Below are positions 1 to 8,592 of a stretch of DNA of 64,000 bases, in pieces. The notes beneath the pieces were generated by a model, which saw only the letters and a list, made by a program, of their open reading frames with translations, was not told where the DNA came from and ran no database searches. The DNA is from Maribacter luteus. Its GTDB lineage: Bacteria; Bacteroidota; Bacteroidia; Flavobacteriales; Flavobacteriaceae. The DNA lies in assembly GCF_009674825.1 (NCBI RefSeq), contig NZ_WKJH01000021.1, positions 62,001-126,000 on the forward strand, written 5' to 3'. Both the position numbers and the translations under genes were made by a program. Position 1 is the first letter of the stretch; each line of letters starts with the position of its first letter.

Positions 1-1
1 G

Positions 2-1690
2 GGAGAATTGATCTTGGATAATAATGATCTTGAACGTGAACGTGGAATAACAATTACTTCCAAAAACGTTTCGGTTACTTATAAGGATACGAAAATAAAT
101 ATCATTGATACCCCTGGTCACGCCGATTTTGGTGGTGAAGTTGAAAGGGTGTTGAATATGGCCGATGGGGTATTGTTGTTGGTCGATGCTTTCGAAGGTC
201 CTATGCCACAAACGCGATTTGTATTGCAAAAGGCTATTGATCTTGGGTTAAAACCATGTGTGGTAATCAACAAGGTTGACAAGGAAAATTGTACCCCAGA
301 GGAAGTACATGAGAAGGTGTTCGATTTAATGTTTGAATTAGGGGCCGAGGAATGGCAATTGGATTTTCCAACGGTGTACGGTTCGGCAAAGAACAATTGG
401 ATGAGCGATGATTGGAGAAATGAAACTGATTCAATAGAACCTTTGTTGGATATGGTAATTGAACATATACCAACATTTGAACCTAAGGAAGGTAACACCC
501 AAATGTTGATCACTTCTTTGGATTTCTCTTCATTTACAGGAAGAATTGCTATCGGAAGGTTACAACGCGGTACGTTAAAAGAAGGTCAGCAAATATCTTT
601 GGTGAAACGTGATGGAAGCATCGTGAAATCGAGGATCAAGGAATTGTTCACCTTTGAAGGCCTTGGAAGAATAAAGGTTAAAGAAGTAATTACCGGCGAT
701 ATTTGCGCGATCGTAGGTCTTGAAGGATTTGAAATCGGGGATACCATTGCCGATTTCGAAAACCCTGAAGGTTTAAAGACCATCGCCATTGATGAGCCTA
801 CCATGAGTATGTTGTTCACCATCAACGATAGTCCGTTTTTCGGAAAGGATGGTAAATATGTAACATCAAGACATATCAAGGAACGTCTTGAAAAAGAATT
901 GGAAAAGAATTTGGCCCTACGAGTCGAAGAAACCGATAGTGCCGATAAGTTCATGGTATTTGGCCGTGGCGTATTGCATCTTTCCGTATTGATCGAGACC
1001 ATGAGAAGGGAAGGTTATGAATTACAGATAGGGCAACCTCAAGTAATCATAAGGGAAATAGATGGTGTTAAATGTGAACCCGTTGAACGTTTGACCATTG
1101 ATTTGCCGGACGAAGTTTCAGGTAAGGCCGTAGAAATGGTTTCTATCCGTAAAGGGGAAATGACCAGTATGGAAGCTAGGGGAAATCGTATGCATTGTGA
1201 GTTCGTTATTCCATCTAGGGGGATTATAGGTTTGCGTAACCAATTATTGACCGCTACCGCTGGTGAAGCCATTATGGCGCACAGATTCTTCGAATACCAA
1301 CCAATGAAAGGTGATGTGCCCCAAAGACAGAATGGTTCTTTGGTTTCTATGGAAACCGGAAAGGCCATACCTTATTCCATCGATAAATTACAGGATAGAG
1401 GTAAGTTCTTCGTAGACCCGGGAGAGGATATTTATGAAGGACAGGTTATCGGTGAAAATTCTAGAGGTGATGATATGACCATTAATATCACAAAGACCAA
1501 GAAACTATCCAACGTACGTTCTTCCGGAGCTGATGATAAGGCAAAGATCGTGCCCGCTATCAAATTCTCATTGGAAGAAGCTTTGGAATACATTCAGAAA
1601 GATGAATATGTAGAGGTAACTCCAAAATTCTTGAGATTGCGTAAAATACACTTGACCGAAGTGGATCGTAAGCGAAATAAAATAGCTTAA
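2..1690 (+). CDS. typA: Translational GTPase TypA/BipA (5' partial)
   Basis: This is a ribosome-associated GTPase of the EF-G/LepA class that assists ribosome assembly and stress growth. The window starts inside the gene. The open frame runs in from base 2, and the N-terminal P-loop (G1) with roughly the first 40 residues is missing. Visible are the switch region LERERGITI, the G3 motif DTPGHADFGGEVERV and the G4 motif NKVD, then EF-Tu domain II, an EF-G V-like domain and the BipA-specific C-terminal domain (RGIIGLRNQLLTATAG and following). The internal TTG at base 8 is not a real start, because homologous sequence continues upstream of it. A strong terminator follows 22 bases downstream. Confidence 0.97.
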   Translation, partial: GELILDNNDLERERGITITSKNVSVTYKDTKINIIDTPGHADFGGEVERVLNMADGVLLLVDAFEGPMPQTRFVLQKAIDLGLKPCVVINKVDKENCTPEEVHEKVFDLMFELGAEEWQLDFPTVYGSAKNNWMSDDWRNETDSIEPLLDMVIEHIPTFEPKEGNTQMLITSLDFSSFTGRIAIGRLQRGTLKEGQQISLVKRDGSIVKSRIKELFTFEGLGRIKVKEVITGDICAIVGLEGFEIGDTIADFENPEGLKTIAIDEPTMSMLFTINDSPFFGKDGKYVTSRHIKERLEKELEKNLALRVEETDSADKFMVFGRGVLHLSVLIETMRREGYELQIGQPQVIIREIDGVKCEPVERLTIDLPDEVSGKAVEMVSIRKGEMTSMEARGNRMHCEFVIPSRGIIGLRNQLLTATAGEAIMAHRFFEYQPMKGDVPQRQNGSLVSMETGKAIPYSIDKLQDRGKFFVDPGEDIYEGQVIGENSRGDDMTINITKTKKLSNVRSSGADDKAKIVPAIKFSLEEALEYIQKDEYVEVTPKFLRLRKIHLTEVDRKRNKIA

Positions 1691-1712
1691 AATCACTCGT
1701 ACTCAAATTTAT

Positions 1713-1744
1713 AAAGGCCCTGACGATACTGTCAGGGCCTTTTT
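1713..1744 (+). terminator. Intrinsic terminator of typA
   Basis: A perfect 12-bp stem (AAAGGCCCTGAC / GTCAGGGCCTTT) with a six-base loop is followed by a T run. Confidence 0.93.
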
Positions 1745-1810
1745 ATTTCAATATTATGAAAGGTTGTAAGGTTGGTTGCGACTGTTTGCCTTAAATATAA
1801 AATGATTTCT

Positions 1811-2716
1811 ATGAAAGTAATGATAATCGGTATGTTCACAATGGTAATTTTATTGTCTTCGTGTAAGGAACAACCCAAAGAAAATAAACCAGAAGAACAA
1901 GAAACCCATAAGGTAATGGTTCAAGATTATTCTATTCCTGAATCTTGGGTTAAAAAACGTGTTTCAAAAGCGAAAGAAAGACTGGGGAAGTCCGATGCAG
2001 GAAAAATAGTTTGGGCAGGAATGGAAGCACATGGCGGATTAGGTAAATGGTTTAGTAATGGGGCGTTATCTTTTCGATTCAATTATCAGCCTTTAGAGGG
2101 TAAAACTCAACGCGATAGCTATCAGGTAGTCGATGTATGGCGCAATAAGGCCGTTCATACGAGTGTTACCGATAGTACAGCTAAATATGGCTGGGATGGC
2201 AAAACGGCTTGGGTAAAGGCCAAAGATTCCACGGCCTTTGCTTATGATACCAAATTCTGGGCATTGACTCCTCTTTATTTAATGGGGCACCCATTTGTTT
2301 TGGATGGAGAAGGTGTTCATCTGGAATTATTACCTGAGGTAGTGTATAAGAACAAGGTCAATGATGTGGTAAAAGTAACTTTTGCTGCTGGTACCGGTGA
2401 TGCCCCGGATGATTATTATATATTACAATTTGACAAAGAAACCCATTTGTTGACAGCAACTAGGTACATTGTTTCTTATCCAGAATATTTTAAAAATGGC
2501 GGACACAATCCAGAAAAATTCATGGAAGTAGGAGAATTGTTGAATGTAAGTGGGGTTCTATTACCAAAAGAGCTAAAGACCCATTGGACGACAAATGAAG
2601 GTAAGCAAGGTGAATATATTACCCAAATAGATATTACCGATATGCAGTTTGTGAAAGATATAAACGATGATTTCTTTGCGGTCCCTGAAAATGCGACTAT
2701 ACTAAAAGGCCTTTAA
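1811..2716 (+). CDS. DUF6503-like exported lipoprotein
   Basis: About 301 residues, beginning MKVMIIGMFT with a lipobox LSSC near residue 18, so it is predicted to be a lipoprotein. The rest resembles the DUF6503 family of Bacteroidota: a KIVWAGMEAHGG segment and beta-rich repeats such as FRFNYQ and YGWDGKTAW, as in outer-membrane lipoprotein-sorting-like folds. Biochemical function is unknown. In-frame ATGs exist at 1802 and 1811. I prefer 1811 because it gives the most typical signal peptide. It is a single gene, bounded by the typA terminator upstream and a convergent kinase gene downstream. Confidence 0.8.
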   Translation: MKVMIIGMFTMVILLSSCKEQPKENKPEEQETHKVMVQDYSIPESWVKKRVSKAKERLGKSDAGKIVWAGMEAHGGLGKWFSNGALSFRFNYQPLEGKTQRDSYQVVDVWRNKAVHTSVTDSTAKYGWDGKTAWVKAKDSTAFAYDTKFWALTPLYLMGHPFVLDGEGVHLELLPEVVYKNKVNDVVKVTFAAGTGDAPDDYYILQFDKETHLLTATRYIVSYPEYFKNGGHNPEKFMEVGELLNVSGVLLPKELKTHWTTNEGKQGEYITQIDITDMQFVKDINDDFFAVPENATILKGL

Positions 2717-2733
2717 ATAAGCCTTTTAGTATA
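2698..2733. terminator. Hairpin between convergent genes
   Basis: A perfect 13-bp inverted repeat (TATACTAAAAGGC / GCCTTTTAGTATA) with a 10-base loop spans the stop codon of the upstream lipoprotein gene and the gap before the convergent ROK kinase. No long T tract follows on either strand. It is probably a 3'-end hairpin shared by both transcripts rather than a textbook terminator. Confidence 0.55.
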
Positions 2734-2747
2734 GATTGATAAGTTCT

Positions 2748-3509
2748 TTATTCCTTTACGAAATCTTTCGGGGCCTGGTGCATGGCTGAAGCTGCGGCTC
2801 CAATGATGCCAGCTTCATTCCTTAATTCTGCCGGTACAACAGGGGTGTCGATGGTGATGCATTTTTTAAATTGATTGTACTTTTTCGAGGTGCCTCCGCC
2901 AAGGATAATCAGGTCTGGCGAAACAATCAGTTCTACCAGTTCCAAAAAAGTATTGAAGCGTTTTCCCCATTTTTCATAGCTGAGGTCCTCACGTTCCTTG
3001 GCTCCGGCAGAAGCCCATGATTCAATTTTTTTAAATTTTTTATAAGGTATTTGGCCCAGTTCGAAATTAGGGATAAGTTCCCCATCTAAAAAAGCCCCAC
3101 TTCCAAGACCCGTTCCAATGGTGATCATCAGAACTAAACCCAATTTACCTTTACCTATTCCGTAATTCATTGTGGCGTACCCTGCGGCATCTGCATCATT
3201 AATGACCGTTACCGGAAGTCCGGTAGCCTCTGCGAATAATTCCTGAACATTTACTCCTAACCATTTTTTGTGTAGGTTGCCCGGCGATTTACAGATACCG
3301 TTCTTTATAACGGTAGGAAACCCGACACCTATTGGGCCTTTGTGATTGAAATGTTCAACGATTTCCTTTACGACCTGGGCCATTTCTGCAGGTTTCCTTG
3401 ATTCAGGGGTCGGAATCCGGTGTCTTTCGGTCAACATTTCACCTGTTAGCGAGTCTACTAACGCCCCTTTCATTCCAGAACCTCCAATATCAATACCAAG
3501 AACTACCAT
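2748..3509 (-). CDS. ROK-family kinase, polyphosphate glucokinase-like
   Basis: 253 residues of the ROK/hexokinase fold. The N-terminal phosphate-1 motif GIDIGGSGMKGALVD, the GVGFPT segment, a substrate-region INDADAAG and the phosphate-2 motif TIGTGLGSGAF are all visible. The closest family by pattern is polyphosphate glucokinase (PpgK-like), which phosphorylates glucose using polyphosphate or ATP, but donor use cannot be read from the sequence. It lacks the CxCGxxGC zinc motif of ROK repressors and long ROK kinases, and has no HTH, so it is an enzyme rather than a regulator. It is transcribed alone on the minus strand from a good Bacteroidota promoter. Confidence 0.88.
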   Translation of the reverse strand: MVVLGIDIGGSGMKGALVDSLTGEMLTERHRIPTPESRKPAEMAQVVKEIVEHFNHKGPIGVGFPTVIKNGICKSPGNLHKKWLGVNVQELFAEATGLPVTVINDADAAGYATMNYGIGKGKLGLVLMITIGTGLGSGAFLDGELIPNFELGQIPYKKFKKIESWASAGAKEREDLSYEKWGKRFNTFLELVELIVSPDLIILGGGTSKKYNQFKKCITIDTPVVPAELRNEAGIIGAAASAMHQAPKDFVKE

Positions 3510-3532
3510 TTTTTTTGTTTATGTTACGGACG

Positions 3533-3564
3533 CAAAGTAACAAAAAGAATTGGCTATAGGACAA
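3533..3564 (-). promoter_or_regulatory. Putative promoter of ROK kinase gene
   Basis: On the minus strand TTG (3564-3562), a 21-base spacer and TTACTTTG (3540-3533) resemble the Bacteroidota pattern TTG...TAnnTTTG with one mismatch, 24 bases upstream of the start codon. Confidence 0.5.
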
Positions 3565-3604
3565 GAGGTTGTCCTGAAATTGACTCATGTGAAACCACTT
3601 TTAA

Positions 3605-3631
3605 ATAAAAAAGGGGCGCGTAGCCCCTTTT
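3605..3631 (-). terminator. Intrinsic terminator of small exported-protein gene
   Basis: A 9-bp stem AAAAGGGGC / GCCCCTTTT with a five-base loop lies just past the stop of the minus-strand gene. Read on the minus strand it ends in a T run. Confidence 0.85.
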
Positions 3632-3636
3632 GACGG

Positions 3637-3945
3637 TTATTCTTTAATCTTTAATTCGGTTATGGTATTTACGGTGATTTCCTCATCAAGATCATCGGTC
3701 TCAACTTCGGAAATATAAGTTACTATAAATAATTTTCCTTTGTACATTTCATCGGTCAGGTCGTAACTTTCAAGTACTCCTTCAGTAACATGTTGAAATT
3801 CATTTGAAAATCCGTCATTATCGGTAAAATAATACGTGCCGTCTTCAAACCCCTCGTAAGTAGCGGTTATTTTTTCTGATTCTTGCACAATTGCCCCTCC
3901 AAGGCCGTTAACGATTAAAAACAAGGATATAAAAAGTGTTTTCAT
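3637..3945 (-). CDS. Small exported protein of unknown function
   Basis: 102 residues with an N-terminal signal peptide (MKTLFISLFLIVNGLGGA). The mature part is short, acidic and beta-strand-like, with TATYEGFEDGTYYFTDND and a C-terminal threonine/glutamate-rich stretch. I recognise no family. It stands alone, with its own terminator downstream and a long non-coding stretch upstream. Codon use and a clear signal peptide support it being a real gene. Confidence 0.7.
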   Translation of the reverse strand: MKTLFISLFLIVNGLGGAIVQESEKITATYEGFEDGTYYFTDNDGFSNEFQHVTEGVLESYDLTDEMYKGKLFIVTYISEVETDDLDEEITVNTITELKIKE

Positions 3946-4401
3946 AATAAATGGTATTTAATTAATGATTTAAAAAAATGGTACTACGGGTCTATAAGGT
4001 GCTAAACTCCATTCCGGGAGTCCAGCTCCAAAAAAGTAAGGTTTACCTCATCGAGTAATTAAAAAGTAAAGAAGAAATGAAGAGCGGAAAATCAAAAATA
4101 AAAATGGATGTCACCCGATTTTTTTGAATAAAATCGGAAGCTTTTAAAGCACAAATCGAACAACCCGAAGATAGGTTTGGCCCAAATGATTTCATACTGT
4201 TGATAAAGCAAGATTAGTATTGCTTTTACACGACAAATGAAATACATTTTTTTGAATTTACACTAATTTTTGGCTTTTTTTTATACATTGGAATATCAAT
4301 GTAAATTATTGTCGTAGAGTGGTTTATTGTCTTTTTTTAATTGCATGTGATTATTATTGGCTTATGCGTTAAAATAGACATTATCTTTGGTTGCTTTTAA
4401 T
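3946..4401. other. Long intergenic stretch with two inverted repeats
   Basis: These 456 bases between divergent genes contain no credible reading frame. Two hairpin-forming repeats are visible: CCGATTTT / AAAATCGG at 4115-4137 and AAAGCAA / TTGCTTT at 4206-4227. A promoter-like sequence lies near the right end (separate entry). I could not recognise a known RNA family. Confidence 0.5.
4357..4389 (+). promoter_or_regulatory. Putative promoter of GWD-like gene
   Basis: TTG at 4357-4359, a 22-base spacer and a perfect TATCTTTG at 4382-4389 match the Bacteroidota consensus. The implied leader before ATG 4402 is very short. Confidence 0.5.
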
Positions 4402-7323
4402 ATGAAATCGATGAAATTAAAGATTGTTTTCTATTTTGTTTTTGTTGTTGGAACCATGAATTCCGTTTTGTCACAAAAAGAGATTCCGGTAAACACCATA
4501 ATCGAGAATGTAGCTCGGTATAAAAATGATTTAAGGGGTCCTTATAAAGATATACGCTGGTTTTGTACCGATGGGAGTATACGGGCACCTAAGGATCCCT
4601 GCCCTGATAATATTGGTCCAGGGGTACAACATGCAAGATACAAAGATGAGGTGGTCGCTCTAGGTAAGGAGCATCATATTTATTTGGGTCAAATATTGGC
4701 ATTTACTGATGTTGAGGCGCTCTGGGACGCCGATTTTAACCATTCCCGATTAATACAGTACCAACTCGAAAAGTACTTAAAATCCGTAGATAATGGATGG
4801 ATACTTCAAAAAGGTCAATATTACAGGGGCTCCGTTCAGGTAGAGGATGAAGAAGCTTGGGGGATTAATTTTTATAAATGGCTTTTAACTAAGGACGAAT
4901 TCTTAAAAGGGAATTATTTTTTAATACGCCAATCGTTAAAGGATATTCCTCATACTGGTGACGATGATGTTGCACAGAAAATGCGAAGCCAGTCCAAAGT
5001 GATTTCAGATGAATTTTTGCCTTTTATGGATTTAAGAGTGAAAATACATGGGCAGCCTGAGTTTTCCGATATAGTAAAGGTTAAAAATTTTCGCCAGAAA
5101 CATGCTGCCGAACTAAGTTCTGACCTCAACAAAAAGATAGATGGGCTGATCGCTACAATGACTGTTTTTTTCAAGCCAGTAGATGTGACCAAACTGTTAC
5201 AGAAAGCCCCTTTGTTAAAGGGGACAACTTTGGGCAATTCCATTGAGCGGTTCATTGGCGATTTTGGTTCCGAGTCGCGTCCATCAATCCTGATTTCCGA
5301 AGCTTCCCAATTGTTGTTAGGGATACGCGAAGGAATTTTAAATGAAAAACGACCATTAGCCAGACTTCAATTGCTTGATGTTTCATTGAAGTTGGAGGAA
5401 ATCATTTTTAAGAACGCACAACAATGGCAGCCCCAAAGTGTAAAGGATCAGTTGGAAAAAATCTGTTATCTCGGATCGGCGTCTACCGGTGCCGGATTTT
5501 TGGAGCTCTGGGAATGGTCGCAGATAGAAAACACATTGAGCCAATCTGAAAACGAATCGATGACCCTTGCCGAATTGACTACATTTATGGAAAAAGCAAG
5601 GGGTGCGGTTGAATGGAGTGCGGCCATGGTCAAAGCCAATTATCAAGAAGTAACCAACACCTATGGGCAATTTGAACCCTTGGCATATGGATTTATAGAT
5701 GATCGCATACGTGGCTCAATTGCTTTACACCTAGGGAAGAGTGTAGGGGAGTTGGGAGATTTTATAGCCCGGGAGTCGGCCCTTACCAATATGGTTTTGG
5801 ATATTCCCAACCAAAGTACCTTACGCGGACTTAATCCAGGGTATGCTTTTGGAGAGCTGGTGGTGGTATCCGGTTCACCGGAAGAGGTGGAAGTGACTTC
5901 GGATAAGATCTATGTTTTTCAAAGATCCCCATCAGACTTGAAACCGGTTGCGGGGATTGCAACTGTTGCTGAGGGGAACATGGTGTCACATGTACAATTA
6001 CTTGCACGAAATTTAGGGATACCCAATGCTGCCCTGTCGGATGATAACTTACAAAGCCTTAAACAATATAATGGCCAACTGGTTTTTTATGCTGTTTCCG
6101 ATAAGGGAAATATCATAATGAAACTGGAAAAAAACATGACGGACCAAGAGCGGGCTCTTTTTGTTAAAAAAGAGCGAAGTGCCGGTAAAATTGAGATACC
6201 TGTTGGGCAGATAAGATTGGACCAGAACCTAATTTTGGATCTTCGTAGTGTTGATGCCAACGATTCCGGTAAGTTGTGTGGACCTAAGGCGGCCAACTTA
6301 GGGCAGTTAAAGAAAATGTTCCCAGATAAGGTAGTTGAAGGCCTGGTTATACCATTTGGGGTATTCAGGGATCATATGGATCAGCAAATGCCGGGGAAAT
6401 CTACATCGTATTGGGCGTTTTTGAATGATATGTTCGCGGAAGCGGAAAGAATGCATGCCAACCAGATACCGGAGTTGGAAGTGGAGAAATATCAATTGGG
6501 ACAATTGGGTATCTTGCGGGAGGCCATTGGTAAAATGCCCCTAAAACAAGACTTCTTAACCCAATTGGAATCAGATTTCAAAAAAGTATTGGGACAACCC
6601 TTAGGCGAAATCCCCGTATTTCTTAGAAGTGATACCAACATGGAAGATCTTAAGGAATTTACGGGTGCGGGGCTTAACCTCACCTTATTCAATGTTCTCG
6701 ACAAGGAAAGGATCTTGAACGGGATAAAGGATGTTTGGGCTTCTCCCTATACCGAGCGCAGCTTTAAATGGCGTCAAAAATATTTATTGAACCCGGAAAA
6801 CGTTTTCCCTTCTATTTTGGTTATCCCTTCGGTTGATGTTGATTATTCGGGAGTGTTGATCACTAAAGGTATTAATTCGGGAAATGATATGGATCTTACC
6901 ATTGCTTTCAGTCGTGGGGCCGGTGGTGCGGTCGATGGCCAATCGGCCGAAACCTATACCTTATTTCATAATGGGGATTATCGTCTTTTGGCCCCTTCGC
7001 GTGAGTTATATTTTAACGGACTTCCAAAGAATGGGGGAACAACTAAGCTTTCGGCCACTTTTGAAAAACCGATTGTCAATGATAACAATAGAAATGACAT
7101 TCAAGAACTGGCACAGGTCATTCGCACGACCATACCCAAAGAAACAAAATCGGATTACAGCGGTGCCTATGATGTGGAATTGGGATTTAAGGATGATAAA
7201 CTTTGGTTGTTCCAAATTCGTCCATTTGTCGAAAACAAAAAGGCATTGAGCTCTGATTACCTGCAATCCATAACTCCGATAATCGATCTAAACAAAGAAG
7301 TTTCACTTTCGAAAAAAATCTAA
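4402..7323 (+). CDS. Exported glucan-water-dikinase-like protein
   Basis: About 973 residues. An N-terminal signal peptide (KIVFYFVFVVGTMNSVLSQ) predicts export. The first ~450 residues are helical and unrecognised. A phosphohistidine (PEP-utiliser mobile) domain follows at about 474-575, with the motif MVSHVQLLARN and His530. The C-terminus (about 625-945) is a PPDK_N-type ATP-grasp: GPKAANLGQL, FLRSDTNMEDL, VWASPYTERSF and a closing LFQIRPF. The order histidine domain then ATP-binding domain, and the SHVxxxARN motif, match plant-type alpha-glucan water dikinases rather than PEP synthase or PPDK. There is no PEP-binding TIM barrel. Known relatives transfer the ATP beta-phosphate to glucan. 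An ATP-using enzyme outside the cytoplasm is odd. ATG 4402 was chosen over upstream TTG; ATG 4411 is also possible. The stop overlaps the next start. Confidence 0.8.
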   Translation: MKSMKLKIVFYFVFVVGTMNSVLSQKEIPVNTIIENVARYKNDLRGPYKDIRWFCTDGSIRAPKDPCPDNIGPGVQHARYKDEVVALGKEHHIYLGQILAFTDVEALWDADFNHSRLIQYQLEKYLKSVDNGWILQKGQYYRGSVQVEDEEAWGINFYKWLLTKDEFLKGNYFLIRQSLKDIPHTGDDDVAQKMRSQSKVISDEFLPFMDLRVKIHGQPEFSDIVKVKNFRQKHAAELSSDLNKKIDGLIATMTVFFKPVDVTKLLQKAPLLKGTTLGNSIERFIGDFGSESRPSILISEASQLLLGIREGILNEKRPLARLQLLDVSLKLEEIIFKNAQQWQPQSVKDQLEKICYLGSASTGAGFLELWEWSQIENTLSQSENESMTLAELTTFMEKARGAVEWSAAMVKANYQEVTNTYGQFEPLAYGFIDDRIRGSIALHLGKSVGELGDFIARESALTNMVLDIPNQSTLRGLNPGYAFGELVVVSGSPEEVEVTSDKIYVFQRSPSDLKPVAGIATVAEGNMVSHVQLLARNLGIPNAALSDDNLQSLKQYNGQLVFYAVSDKGNIIMKLEKNMTDQERALFVKKERSAGKIEIPVGQIRLDQNLILDLRSVDANDSGKLCGPKAANLGQLKKMFPDKVVEGLVIPFGVFRDHMDQQMPGKSTSYWAFLNDMFAEAERMHANQIPELEVEKYQLGQLGILREAIGKMPLKQDFLTQLESDFKKVLGQPLGEIPVFLRSDTNMEDLKEFTGAGLNLTLFNVLDKERILNGIKDVWASPYTERSFKWRQKYLLNPENVFPSILVIPSVDVDYSGVLITKGINSGNDMDLTIAFSRGAGGAVDGQSAETYTLFHNGDYRLLAPSRELYFNGLPKNGGTTKLSATFEKPIVNDNNRNDIQELAQVIRTTIPKETKSDYSGAYDVELGFKDDKLWLFQIRPFVENKKALSSDYLQSITPIIDLNKEVSLSKKI

Positions 7324-8585
7324 TGAAAAAGCCAATATTATATCTGATTTTATTTATTTCCTGTTCAGCATTCACCACATTGCACTATTACCCCATTGAT
7401 GGTTTTGAACATACGGGAATTAAAAGATTGAAACGCTTGGAACTCATAAAAAGTGGTGAGGTCAAAAGTACAACACCGTTACCGGCAGGTGCGTTCAAAA
7501 CTTACGATGAAATTCACCTGAACCTGCTTTCCAGAAACCAGGATAGTGCAACGGCTTTAATGTCGACTGATGCCGATTTTCAAAAAGAAATAAACAATCT
7601 ATTCCGAGGTCTTGATAAAAGTTATTCCCTAACGGTCTTGGATATTTCCGATGTTGACCATATTAGATATGCCGAACGAAATGAAACTGCAGGTTACCAA
7701 CCAGGGAGTGTGGGTAAATTGGCCGTATTGAATGGGTTATTTGTACAACTCGCTAAAATATATCCCGATTCATGGGAAAAGCGTACGCAACTTTTAAGGA
7801 ATAAGTCGGTAAAAGCAGGTGTGTGGGGGTTAACCGATGAACATACCATTCCCATTTACAATATTGAAAAGAATACATTGGTAAAAAGGCAAGTCGTTGC
7901 CAGTGATGTTTTTAATTTGTACGAATGGGTAGATCATATGCTTTCGGTCAGTAATAACGGTGCGGCGAGTATTGTTTGGAGCGAAGTAATGTTGATGGCC
8001 GCTTTCGGTGATAAGTACCCTGATTTAACCCTAGAAGAAAGCGAAGCCTATTTTAAGGGAACCCCAAAAAAGGAATTGACCGATTTAGGGAATGACGTAG
8101 TGAATCTTCCTTTGCGCGATTTGGGGATTTCAGCGGATGAATGGCGATTGGGCAGTTTTTTCACCAGAGGGGCCAATACCTATGTAGGAGACAAAGGGGG
8201 CAGTATAGGTACCCCTTACGGGCTAATGAAATTTTTGGTACAATTAGAGCAAGGAAAAGTTGTTGATGAGAATAGTAGTTTGGAAATGAAACGGTTAATG
8301 TATATGACAGACCGTAGAATACGATATGCCCAAGCACCTGCCTTGAAAGAAGCAGCGGTCTATTTTAAATCGGGAAGCCTTTATAAATGTGACCGAAGTA
8401 AAGGAGAGGAATGTGGAAAATATATGGGGAATGTCTCCAATTACATGAATTCGGTTGCCATAGTTGAACATCCTGACAATTGCAATTATTTAGTTGTGCT
8501 CATGACGAATGTACTTAGGAAAAATTCAGCTTCCGATCATATGTATTTAGCAGGTAATATCGATAAATTGATACGAATGGAGTAA
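7323..8585 (+). CDS. Serine hydrolase, beta-lactamase/PBP fold, coupled to GWD-like gene
   Basis: 420 residues with an N-terminal hydrophobic signal (KPILYLILFISCSAF). All three motifs of penicillin-interacting serine enzymes are seen: SxxK as SVGK at 129-132, SNN at 210-212 and KSG at 349-351. It therefore belongs to the beta-lactamase-like serine hydrolases (class A-like arrangement), acting in the periplasm or at the membrane. The substrate is unknown. It is longer than class A beta-lactamases and has an insertion around 230-290. The start ATG overlaps the upstream TAA (TAATG), so translation is coupled to the GWD-like gene. It converges with the NPT-HEAT gene with only seven bases between stops. 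Confidence 0.85.
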   Translation: MKKPILYLILFISCSAFTTLHYYPIDGFEHTGIKRLKRLELIKSGEVKSTTPLPAGAFKTYDEIHLNLLSRNQDSATALMSTDADFQKEINNLFRGLDKSYSLTVLDISDVDHIRYAERNETAGYQPGSVGKLAVLNGLFVQLAKIYPDSWEKRTQLLRNKSVKAGVWGLTDEHTIPIYNIEKNTLVKRQVVASDVFNLYEWVDHMLSVSNNGAASIVWSEVMLMAAFGDKYPDLTLEESEAYFKGTPKKELTDLGNDVVNLPLRDLGISADEWRLGSFFTRGANTYVGDKGGSIGTPYGLMKFLVQLEQGKVVDENSSLEMKRLMYMTDRRIRYAQAPALKEAAVYFKSGSLYKCDRSKGEECGKYMGNVSNYMNSVAIVEHPDNCNYLVVLMTNVLRKNSASDHMYLAGNIDKLIRME

Positions 8586-8592
8586 GGGTAGA

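Noticed and set aside
4402-7323. Assignment as PEP synthase or pyruvate phosphate dikinase
   Set aside because: No PEP-binding TIM barrel is present, the domain order is reversed compared with PEP synthase, and a signal peptide is present.
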